This document shows positions 1-5,863 of a stretch of DNA of 11,289 nt, one piece after another (positions within the stretch are counted from its first letter, which is position 1; every line of letters begins with the position of its first letter). A model generated the notes under the pieces. The model saw only the letters and a program-made list of their open reading frames with translations. It had not been told where the DNA came from and made no database searches. Both the position numbers and the translations under genes were made by a program. The DNA is from an uncultured Aliterella sp. (lineage in GTDB: Bacteria; Cyanobacteriota; Cyanobacteriia; Cyanobacteriales; Chroococcidiopsidaceae): contig CAJQOK010000031.1 of the NCBI GenBank assembly GCA_905479905.1, positions 1-11,289 of the forward strand, in the 5' to 3' direction.

Positions 1-473
1 CCACCATCGGCACCTGTAAATACGTTTAAGTTTCCCGATATATAACTCGGAGCTTTTACATACTTTAACTGTGCCGTAAAAATCAATTTAACTACACCTT
101 GAAGCACAATACTTAAGCCCCAAGTAGCAAGTAAAGTTTCTAAAGGACGACCGTAAAGCCTTCTAATTATAGTTAGTTCTACAATTGCCCCAATAATTGC
201 TGTAGATAAAAAAGCAAAAGGAATCGTTAGAACTAAATCCATTTTGAAAGTAGATTGCATTACAAAGGTAGTGTATGCGCCTAACATGATGAATTCACCA
301 TGTGCTAGGTTAATTATTCGCATTACTCCAAAAGTAATTGCTAGTCCTAACCCCGTTAATAATAAAACACCAACAATGCCAACGCCATTGAGGAGTTGAT
401 TAGTAAAAGCTACTAAATCTAAGTTTTTAGTTGATGGAGCTTGTGCTAATAAATTAATTATGGATGAATACAT
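1..473 (-). CDS. urtB: Urea ABC transporter permease UrtB, N-terminal part (cut by window edge)
   Basis: This is one of the two membrane permeases of the UrtABCDE high-affinity urea importer in the cytoplasmic membrane. The reading frame starts at an ATG at 473 and runs open for 157 codons to the left edge, so the C-terminal part is missing. The translation shows LLNGVGIVGVLLLTGLGLAI as an early membrane segment, then FGVMRIINLAHGEFIMLGAY, the signature of LivH/UrtB-type branched-chain amino acid or urea permeases, then further hydrophobic segments and RRLYGRPLETLLATWGLSIV. The family is clear; the choice of UrtB over LivH rests on the preceding UrtA-like gene on the same strand. No Shine-Dalgarno is visible before the ATG, and an in-frame TAA lies 9 bases upstream, so the start cannot lie further up unless it is one of the few codons between. 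The gap to urtA is unusually long for an operon (281 bp). Confidence 0.9.
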   Translation of the reverse strand, partial: MYSSIINLLAQAPSTKNLDLVAFTNQLLNGVGIVGVLLLTGLGLAITFGVMRIINLAHGEFIMLGAYTTFVMQSTFKMDLVLTIPFAFLSTAIIGAIVELTIIRRLYGRPLETLLATWGLSIVLQGVVKLIFTAQLKYVKAPSYISGNLNVFTGADG

Positions 474-564
474 TACAAATTACTGCCCCATTAAATTATT
501 AATAATCTCTAATCCGCTTAATCGAAGATACTTTAAACGTCTTTCTATCAGTAGCCAACACTTC

Positions 565-669
565 CTATTACCTCTAACTCCATCCTTTTAAGGAGAAGCG
601 AAAACAGCACACCTGCAACAATTAATTTGAAATCTTTGCTATTACTTCTAACTCGATCCTTTTGAGGAA
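565..669. repeat. Imperfect direct repeat pair of about 31 bp
   Basis: The two copies lie at 565-595 and 639-669, spaced 74 bp apart. Both begin CTATTAC, continue with YTCTAACTC and share ATCCTTTT before GAGG- or AAGG-like ends; only about four positions differ. A further 9-bp inverted match (TCGAGTTAG against CTAACTCGA) lies near 738-746. No function is evident. Confidence 0.75.
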
Positions 670-682
670 GGACTTTAAAATA

Positions 683-716
683 TTTTCCCCCTTTTTTAAG
701 GGGGCTAGGGGGGATC
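683..716 (-). repeat. C/G-rich palindromic dispersed element, copy A
   Basis: The core is a perfect 7-bp stem CCCCCTT (687-693) and AAGGGGG (698-704) with a TTTT loop, followed by CTAGGGGGGATC. The reverse complement matches the element at 8266-8300 at nearly every position, so this is a repeated unit and not chance base composition. Similar C-rich hairpins flanked by GATC are common intergenic repeats in cyanobacteria, as I recall. Confidence 0.8.
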
Positions 717-754
717 TCCCTCAAGAATTAGAGATTTCGAGTTAGTACAACGGC

Positions 755-2140
755 TTAAATTTTCAAGTATTCAACTTTTAAGTCTGCGCCCGTTTCTTTA
801 ATTGAATTTTTGCGAACGTCAGGAACGCTATGAACGCAAGTTCGCCCTTTATACAGCGCCTGACTCCAAGGAATCGGTTTCACCGCCGCCGGGGTAGCAA
901 ATACAATCTCTGCTTGACCGTCAGCCTTCCACTTACCAATTCTGGAATACAAATAAGTATGGTAGTTATCGGGATCGCTCTTTACTGTACCTTGGGGTGC
1001 GTTAAAAACTTGACCGCGAGTTGCTTCTCGTAAGTTGTCAGGAGTAATTTCTTTACCTTCAGTTAGCAACTTCTCCATTGCTTGCGCCATAAAGAAAGTT
1101 TGTAAGTAAGCTGCTTCCATAACTCCATTAGTGACGCGATCTTGACCAAACTTTGCTTTAAACTGCTCTACAAATGCTTTATTTTCTGGCGTATCTACAC
1201 TTTGAAAGTAATTAAAGCTGCTGTAGTGACCTTCGGCGTATTCTGGCCCCATCGCTAAGATTTCTTCTTCGGTGGTGGGGTACGCCATAATTGGAGTTTG
1301 CGCGGACGTAATCCCAGCATCCTTATACTGTCTATAAAAAGCTGGAATACTATCACCAACTAAATTACTAAGCACAAAATCGGGCGAGGCTTGCTTGATT
1401 TTGTTGATAATGGTAATAAATTCAGTGGTTCCCAAAGCTGCGTACTCATCGCCCACCACTTCGCCGCCAGCTTTAACTAACTCGGCTTTGGCAATGCGGT
1501 TGCTTTCTTTAGGATAAATATAATCTGAGCCAATAAAAAATCCTTTTTTGCCAAAGTTTTTAGCGCAGTAAGGAATAGAATCGGTAATTTGTTGGTTTGG
1601 TGCAGCACCCGTATAAAAAACATTAGAACTGCATTCGTTGCCTTCGTAGTAAACCGGATAATAAAGGATAGCGTTTTTTTCTTCAAAAACTGGTAGTACA
1701 GATTTACGACTTGCTGAAGTATAACAACCAAGAACGCAGGCAACTTTGTCTTCATCAATCAAGCGTTTAGCCATTTGGTTGTATAAGTCCCAGTTAGAAT
1801 CGGGGTTGACTACCACTCGCTGCAACTGCTTACCTTTAATACCTTTACCGCCTTTCCAAGGGCCTGTACCTTCATTTATTTGATCGATCGCTAAAAAAGT
1901 AGCATCTTGTAAAGATTTTTCGACAATAGCGATCGATCCGGTGGTCGAATACATCACGCCAATTTTGATCCCATCGCCCCCCGAAGCTGCGGGACTAGCA
2001 TCACTGCTAGGACTTTGGGCTGAAGGCTCTTGACCAGTACAGGCTGCAAGTACACCAGTACCAAGGGCTAACGAGCCATACTGGATAAATTTGCGGCGAT
2101 TAATGCCACCAATAATAATTAGGGGTTCGCGCGATGTCAT
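755..2140 (-). CDS. urtA: Urea ABC transporter substrate-binding lipoprotein UrtA
   Basis: This is the urea-binding component of the UrtABCDE importer, expected to sit in the periplasm anchored to the cytoplasmic membrane. The product has 461 residues, normal for UrtA. A twin-arginine-like motif NRRKFIQ (residues 14-20) precedes a hydrophobic stretch and the lipobox LAAC ending at Cys34, followed by a Ser/Ala/Pro-rich linker to about residue 56. The type I periplasmic-binding-protein domain begins near IKIGVMYSTTGS (58-69). Segments diagnostic of UrtA are VLGCYTSASRKSVLPVFEE (136-154) and YYPVYYEGNECSSNVFYTGA (160-179). The ATG start has AGGAGA 10 bases upstream and is the only Met before the lipobox. 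It is transcribed away from minC and followed by urtB. NtcA-dependent nitrogen control is known for urt operons in cyanobacteria; only a weak candidate site is visible here. Confidence 0.96.
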   Translation of the reverse strand: MTSREPLIIIGGINRRKFIQYGSLALGTGVLAACTGQEPSAQSPSSDASPAASGGDGIKIGVMYSTTGSIAIVEKSLQDATFLAIDQINEGTGPWKGGKGIKGKQLQRVVVNPDSNWDLYNQMAKRLIDEDKVACVLGCYTSASRKSVLPVFEEKNAILYYPVYYEGNECSSNVFYTGAAPNQQITDSIPYCAKNFGKKGFFIGSDYIYPKESNRIAKAELVKAGGEVVGDEYAALGTTEFITIINKIKQASPDFVLSNLVGDSIPAFYRQYKDAGITSAQTPIMAYPTTEEEILAMGPEYAEGHYSSFNYFQSVDTPENKAFVEQFKAKFGQDRVTNGVMEAAYLQTFFMAQAMEKLLTEGKEITPDNLREATRGQVFNAPQGTVKSDPDNYHTYLYSRIGKWKADGQAEIVFATPAAVKPIPWSQALYKGRTCVHSVPDVRKNSIKETGADLKVEYLKI

Positions 2141-2605
2141 TAAATTAAACTCTCCTTATATCCGCCTTCATTAGGCTTGACAAAATAGCTGCAACAGTTA
2201 AGTTTTGTGGGCGATCGCTAACTACGTCTTTTTGGGTAGTCTCGTTGAATGAGAATACTTATTTTTGAGGTTGAATCTCCGATTAAACTAACTCCTCAGC
2301 ACCAACTTCCCTATATCCAACAACCCAGCAATAGCCGCAATGTTTGAACTTTCACCTAAGTTGACTACAATGATTGATTAAACTTAAGTGTTAGGATTAC
2401 CATAAAAATATTTATATTTGTTGTTACTTTAGATACATTTTTGCAGACGCTTAGTATATTTTTAGCGCCAATGGATACCGCAAGCCTAAGTTGGTACTTC
2501 GGGGTTAAGGATTTTAATTAGGAATAATTTAGTATGGTATTGATTAAAGGAAGTCGATTTGCTCTTAAATATAAAGTCATCTTTGCCCGATATCCTTAAA
2601 ATTGC
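2141..2605. promoter_or_regulatory. Divergent urtA/minC intergenic region
   Basis: These 465 bp hold the promoters of both the urtA (minus) and minC (plus) transcription units. A HIP1 octamer lies at 2211. An inverted repeat of 10-base arms with one mismatch (CACCTAAGTT at 2353-2362, AACTTAAGTG at 2381-2390) is present, and CCTAAGTTG recurs at 2485-2493. For minC, TTGATT (2540) and TTAAAT (2565) are possible but poor promoter boxes with a 19-bp spacer. I see no credible small gene or RNA. Confidence 0.55.
2399..2436 (-). promoter_or_regulatory. Possible NtcA-activated promoter for urtA
   Basis: Read on the minus strand, GTATCTAAAGTAAC (2436-2423) fits the relaxed NtcA pattern GTN10AC and differs from GTAN8TAC by one base. 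TATGGT (2404-2399) fits the TAN3T -10 form but lies 18 bases downstream, against the usual 22 or so. The position is about 260 bp upstream of the urtA ATG. The role of NtcA at urt operons is established in cyanobacteria; the site itself is a weak match and could be chance. Confidence 0.25.
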
Positions 2606-3400
2606 ATGACCTCTGATTCTGCATTGCCTGAAGCCATTTCTGCCTTTACTCCCGCGACGGAAGAAGTAAAGGTTATCCAAGTACGCTTTAAAAGCGAGGC
2701 GGATCGTTTACTCTTAATTTTGCCTACGGAAGCAGAAATGCCCCCCTCTGCTGATAATTGGTCAGAAATTTGGCAGCAGATGAAGCAACGTTTAAATGCT
2801 GGCGATAGATTTTGGCAACCCCACACTCAAGTTGAGTTACTCGCCGCCGATAGATTATTAGATGGCAGACAATTACAACAAATAGCTGATGCTTTAGGCG
2901 AAGTATTGCTGCAAATGCAGCGAGTTCGCACTAGCCGCCGACAAACGGCTGTAGCGGCAGCAACGGCGGGTTATTGCGTAGAACAACAAGCAATCCTAAC
3001 AACCTTAACAACGGCTTCCGTCGCCGCTACTTTACCTTTAAACGACCCATTATATTTACAAATGACTATTCGTTCTGGTGTAGAGATTCGCCACTCTGGT
3101 ACAGTAGTCGTGTTAGGAGACATCAACCCCGGTGGGATTATAGTCGCTAATGGCGATATCCTAGTTTGGGGTCGCTTACGTGGGGTTGCTCACGCGGGTG
3201 CGAGTGGCAATGCCAAATGTTTAATTATGGCGCTGCAAATGGAACCAACACAGTTACGGATAGCTCGTTATGTAGCAAGAGCGCCAGCCAATTCTCTGGA
3301 AGAATACTATCCTGAAGTTGCTTACGTTACTCCTGATGGTATCCGCCTTACCAAAGCTGCTGAATTTTCTAAGTCGTCCCAGTTTTTATCACAGTCATGA
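2606..3400 (+). CDS. minC: Septum site-determining protein MinC
   Basis: MinC is the FtsZ assembly inhibitor of the Min system. It is recruited to the membrane by MinD and keeps the division ring away from the wrong sites. The protein has 264 residues. The N-terminal part (about 20-105) is the variable FtsZ-inhibiting domain, followed by a linker of about 40 residues. The C-terminal beta-helix domain, which dimerises and binds MinD, spans about 149-225 with the hallmark VVVLGDINPGGIIVANGDI (167-185) and GRLRGVAHAGASGN (189-202). An in-frame TAA lies 9 bases before the ATG, so 2606 is the earliest possible start even though no Shine-Dalgarno is visible. The last bases overlap the minD start as ATGA, implying translational coupling. 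A tail of about 40 residues follows the beta-helix domain. Confidence 0.96.
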   Translation: MTSDSALPEAISAFTPATEEVKVIQVRFKSEADRLLLILPTEAEMPPSADNWSEIWQQMKQRLNAGDRFWQPHTQVELLAADRLLDGRQLQQIADALGEVLLQMQRVRTSRRQTAVAAATAGYCVEQQAILTTLTTASVAATLPLNDPLYLQMTIRSGVEIRHSGTVVVLGDINPGGIIVANGDILVWGRLRGVAHAGASGNAKCLIMALQMEPTQLRIARYVARAPANSLEEYYPEVAYVTPDGIRLTKAAEFSKSSQFLSQS

Positions 3401-4203
3401 GTCGCATTATCGTCACAACTTCTGGTAAAGGCGGAGTAGGTAAAACCACCGTCACCGCAAACTTAGGTATGGCTTTAGCCCGATTGGGTAAGCAAGTTGC
3501 CTTGGTAGATGCGGATTTTGGGCTAAGAAATTTGGATTTATTGTTGGGGTTGGAAAACCGGATAGTCTACACGGCAATTGAAGTTTTTGCGGGAGAATGT
3601 CGGCTAGAGCAAGCTTTGGTTAAAGATAAGCGTATGCCCAATTTGGCGCTTTTACCCGCAGCCCAAAATCGCACTAAAGAAGCCGTCAGTCCTGAACAAA
3701 TGACAGAACTTGTCGGGTCTTTAGTTAAAATCTACGATTATGTAGTTATTGATAGTCCCGCAGGAATTGAACTAGGATTTAAAAATGCGATCGCCCCAGC
3801 AAAAGAAGCTTTGATTGTCACTACCCCAGAAATTTCTGCGGTACGGGATGCCGACCGGGTGGTAGGCTTGCTTGAAGCTCAAGGAATCAAACGCATTAAT
3901 TTAATTGTCAATCGTCTGCGTCCAGCGATGGTACAGCTAAACGATATGATGTCGGTGCAAGATGTGCAGGAAATTTTGGCAATTCCCTTAATTGGGGTAA
4001 TTCCTGAAGATGAACGGGTAATTGTTTCAACTAATCGCGGAGAACCCTTGGTGTTAGCAGAAAATCCCTCTTTGGCGGGAACTGCTTTTGATAATATAGC
4101 GCGTCGTTTGGAAGGACAAACCGTTGAATTTCTCGCTTTAAATGCGCCCCCAGATAATATATTTTCTCGAATCCGCAAATTGTTGTGGACAAAAATTATT
4201 TAA
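3397..4203 (+). CDS. minD: Septum site-determining ATPase MinD
   Basis: MinD is the membrane-cycling ATPase that carries MinC to the membrane and is released by MinE-stimulated ATP hydrolysis. The 268-residue length is typical. The deviant Walker A motif is GKGGVGKTT (10-18), with signature Lys11 and P-loop Lys16. The switch I region is [15 protein letters not shown] (37-51), and the Walker B/switch II segment is [11 protein letters not shown] (113-123). The last residues, [15 protein letters not shown] (254-268), form the expected amphipathic membrane-targeting helix with basic and hydrophobic faces. The ATG overlaps the minC stop by four bases. The 3' end is followed 26 bases later by the preferred minE start. 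All key residues are present and I see nothing unusual. Confidence 0.98.
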   Translation: MSRIIVTTSGKGGVGKTTVTANLGMALARLGKQVALVDADFGLRNLDLLLGLENRIVYTAIEVFAGECRLEQALVKDKRMPNLALLPAAQNRTKEAVSPEQMTELVGSLVKIYDYVVIDSPAGIELGFKNAIAPAKEALIVTTPEISAVRDADRVVGLLEAQGIKRINLIVNRLRPAMVQLNDMMSVQDVQEILAIPLIGVIPEDERVIVSTNRGEPLVLAENPSLAGTAFDNIARRLEGQTVEFLALNAPPDNIFSRIRKLLWTKII

Positions 4204-4229
4204 GCGATGTTCCTTCTCCTGTTACTGCT

Positions 4230-4523
4230 ATGTTCGGTGAATTTTTGGATCGGCTTTTTCCTCTACCTCGTAATAGTGATAACAGCAGTCGCTCAGAAGT
4301 CAAGCGACGGCTACAGGTGGTTATTTCCCACGATCGCGCCGCTCTCAACCCAGAAATGCTAGAAAAAATGCGCCTAGAAATTTTGGAAGTGGTGTCGCGT
4401 TACGTAGAACTTGAAATAGATGGGTTGGAGTTTTGTTTAGAAAACAACCAACGAACAACGGCTTTGATTGCTAACTTGCCTATTCGCCGCGTTAAAGAAG
4501 AAGTAGAACCGACGAGTACGTAG
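4230..4523 (+). CDS. minE: Cell division topological specificity factor MinE
   Basis: MinE stimulates MinD ATPase and displaces MinC from MinD, setting up the oscillation or gradient that places the division ring. From the ATG at 4230 the product has 97 residues, typical for cyanobacterial MinE. The N-terminal [10 protein letters not shown] (1-10) is the membrane-binding amphipathic segment. [15 protein letters not shown] (22-36) is the MinD-interacting region. The C-terminal topological specificity domain includes [13 protein letters not shown] (50-62) and [17 protein letters not shown] (72-88). The same frame is open to a GTG at 4185, inside the end of minD, adding 15 residues. I prefer 4230 because MinE proteins normally begin with this amphipathic segment. 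Neither start has a clear Shine-Dalgarno, so coupling with minD translation is likely. Confidence 0.95.
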   Translation: MFGEFLDRLFPLPRNSDNSSRSEVKRRLQVVISHDRAALNPEMLEKMRLEILEVVSRYVELEIDGLEFCLENNQRTTALIANLPIRRVKEEVEPTST

Positions 4524-4643
4524 TTTTGGGTAGCAAAGCTTTTCTTGCCTTTAAGCTGGCAAAAGTAGCCAGCGCGCCCAGTTACGGGCTTCGCGTTTCC
4601 GTATATTTACTAGCAACAGAATTACTTAATTCCAATGATTTAT

Positions 4644-4675
4644 ACAAAGTTTACAGTGCTTTTCTGTAACTTTGT
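4644..4675 (+). terminator. Long stem-loop downstream of minE, function uncertain
   Basis: Arms ACAAAGTTTACAG (4644-4656) and CTGTAACTTTGT (4664-4675) pair over 12 bp with one bulged T and a 7-base loop TGCTTTT. It lies 120 bases after the minE stop, so it may end or protect the minCDE transcript. It is not followed by a T-run, so it is not a standard intrinsic terminator. An operator or an RNA-processing site is equally possible. Confidence 0.4.
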
Positions 4676-4833
4676 GTACTCAAGTAGGGTTACAACTCTT
4701 GTCCGCAGAGCAATTGGTACATTTTGCTAGTCTGATTTATCTAGTTGCCAGTATATTTTTTTGATGAATTGTAAGTATAAACCGCAGCTATAAATAGAAG
4801 TTATGTCATCTTTAATTAAGCAACAGATTTCGA

Positions 4834-4871
4834 GCTTACGTAAATCTAACTACTTAGTGGCTTACGTAAAT
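4834..4871. promoter_or_regulatory. Two identical TTACGTAA-containing repeats, candidate operator
   Basis: The 12-mer GCTTACGTAAAT occurs exactly at 4834-4845 and 4860-4871, 26 bp apart. Each contains the perfect 8-bp palindrome TTACGTAA. The pair lies 127-164 bp upstream of the PEP-CTERM ATG. Repeated identical palindromes at near-helical spacing upstream of a gene suggest paired binding sites for a dimeric regulator (inference); I do not recognise the motif. Confidence 0.4.
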
Positions 4872-4997
4872 ACAAATATTGTAGTTGGGTTATCGTAATT
4901 CCCGCCAAGGTTGAATTATCTGCGAGTATCCCGACACAAATATCATGTCAAAACTTCCCTAGCATCAACAATTACCTTTTTTGGAGCATTCAATTTC

Positions 4998-5720
4998 ATG
5001 TCTACCCTTGCAAAGAGTTCAACTTTAACCGCCAGTGTATTAGGTTTACTTAGTTTGTCAACAGTTCTAGTTGCTGCACCTTCTCAAGCCGCAGTTATTA
5101 ATGGTAGCTTTGAAAGTGGTGATTTTACTGGATGGAAAAAAATTGGTACAGCAGTTGTCACCAACGCCTATGGCGTTGACACCACAGATGGCAATTATCA
5201 GGCTGGTCTATCTACTGTCAGTAACGCTCCTGCGGCTTCTATAGAAAAATTTCTAGGTTTAACTCGTGGTAGCCTAAGTACTTTAGGAAATGGCGTAGCC
5301 AATGGCGGTGCAGCTATCAAACAAACCTTCACAGCAAGTGCGGGAGATGTGGTTAGTTTTGATTGGAACTTCCTAACTGATGAAGGTACGCCAAACGCTC
5401 GTAACAATGACTTTGCTTTCTTTTCACTTAATGGCTTAACGGAATTAGCAGATACTAAGGTGTCCTTTGTTGATTCTTTGTCACCATTTCGTGAAGAAAC
5501 TGGGTATCAGACGACTTCTTATAACATTACTACGGCTGGCACTTACACTTTAGGTTTCGGAGTAATAAATTCAGGCGATCGCAAAGTTCAATCCGGTTTG
5601 CTAATAGATAATGTTAGCAGCGAACCCGTCCCCGAACCAGCTTCGATGTTGGGTATCTTAGCTTTTGGTGCTTTGGGTGGCAAAAAGCTACTAAAGCGCA
5701 GACAACAAAAACAAGCTTAA
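4998..5720 (+). CDS. PEP-CTERM sorting domain protein, secreted
   Basis: The 240-residue product is an exported protein of unknown specific function. A signal peptide covers about residues 1-31 (hydrophobic TASVLGLLSLSTVLVAA, then APSQA). The mature part opens with VINGSFESGDFTGW (33-46) and looks like an all-beta, carbohydrate-binding-like jelly-roll domain up to LLIDNV (about 201-206). The C-terminus is a PEP-CTERM signal: VPEPASMLGILAFGALGG (211-228), then a basic KKLLKRRQQK tail. In this family an exosortase recognises the signal and processes the protein at the membrane, usually for surface or exopolysaccharide-associated display. No exosortase gene is in the window. The frame is open to a TTG at 4911, but the ATG at 4998 gives a clean signal peptide and has GGAG 11 bases upstream. 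It is followed by a strong terminator, so probably monocistronic. Confidence 0.9.
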   Translation: MSTLAKSSTLTASVLGLLSLSTVLVAAPSQAAVINGSFESGDFTGWKKIGTAVVTNAYGVDTTDGNYQAGLSTVSNAPAASIEKFLGLTRGSLSTLGNGVANGGAAIKQTFTASAGDVVSFDWNFLTDEGTPNARNNDFAFFSLNGLTELADTKVSFVDSLSPFREETGYQTTSYNITTAGTYTLGFGVINSGDRKVQSGLLIDNVSSEPVPEPASMLGILAFGALGGKKLLKRRQQKQA

Positions 5721-5735
5721 TTAATAAGTTACAGC

Positions 5736-5791
5736 GCGATAGCACTTCTAAACTAAAAATGCGAAGCTCGGAGAGCAGGTGGCTCTATCGC
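5736..5791 (+). other. Structured 3' region of the PEP-CTERM gene
   Basis: GCGATAG (5736-5742) and CTATCGC (5785-5791) form a 7-bp stem closing 42 bases. Inside, AGAGC (5772-5776) and GCTCT (5782-5786) form a competing hairpin that shares bases with the outer right arm. The terminator at 5801 follows directly. This may be just a folded 3' untranslated region. Confidence 0.4.
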
Positions 5792-5800
5792 ACTATTATA

Positions 5801-5836
5801 ACTGCTAAGTCTTTTATTAAGACCTAGCAGTTTTTT
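5801..5836 (+). terminator. Intrinsic terminator after the PEP-CTERM gene
   Basis: ACTGCTA-A-GTCTT (5801-5813) pairs with AAGAC-C-TAGCAGT (5819-5831): 12 pairs with a single A/C mismatch and a TTATT loop, followed by a run of six T at 5831-5836. It ends the plus-strand transcript between convergent genes. On the minus strand the hairpin is followed only by TATAATAG, so it would be a weaker terminator for the antiporter gene. Confidence 0.85.
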
Positions 5837-5863
5837 CATGTTTCCCGCCAATCATCGCAAATA

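Larger units (their letters stand above)
474..754. other. Long urtA-urtB intergenic gap with repeats
   Basis: These 281 bases separate urtA from urtB on the minus strand. I see no credible gene. They contain an imperfect direct repeat (565-595 and 639-669) and a C/G-rich hairpin element (683-716). The hairpin lies about 50 bases past the urtA stop in the direction of transcription. In that direction its 3' flank reads AAAATATTTT, not an uninterrupted T-run, so it is a poor classical terminator but could stabilise the urtA 3' end or lower expression of downstream permease genes (inference). Confidence 0.7.
4524..4997. other. Spacer between minE and the PEP-CTERM gene
   Basis: This is 474 bp without a credible gene. 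It contains a small GC-rich stem (GCCC/GGGC near 4576-4589), the long hairpin at 4644-4675, and the tandem TTACGTAA palindromes at 4834-4871. No classical intrinsic terminator with a T-run is visible after minE. The promoter of the downstream gene must lie here, but no convincing -35/-10 pair stands out. Confidence 0.6.

Noticed and set aside
480..491. Minimal ATG-GGG-CAG-TAA frame immediately upstream of urtB
   Set aside because: It could be read as a tiny leader peptide, but such three-codon frames are common by chance and there is no ribosome binding site before it.
1477..1758. Second minus-strand frame inside urtA, and the plus-strand frame at 830-1033
   Set aside because: Both are out-of-frame shadows of urtA, whose reading frame is strongly supported by the UrtA motifs.
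2486..2826. Minus-strand open frames overlapping the minC start
   Set aside because: They have no recognisable domain, no ribosome binding site, and overlap conserved minC coding sequence.
4803..4898. 31-codon open frame (MSSLIKQQISSL...) upstream of the PEP-CTERM gene
   Set aside because: It is short, lacks a good Shine-Dalgarno and has no known relative. It overlaps the TTACGTAA repeats, which are better explained as DNA sites.
4911..4997. TTG-initiated extension of the PEP-CTERM protein
   Set aside because: It would bury the signal peptide 29 residues in; the ATG at 4998 gives a standard signal peptide with GGAG upstream.
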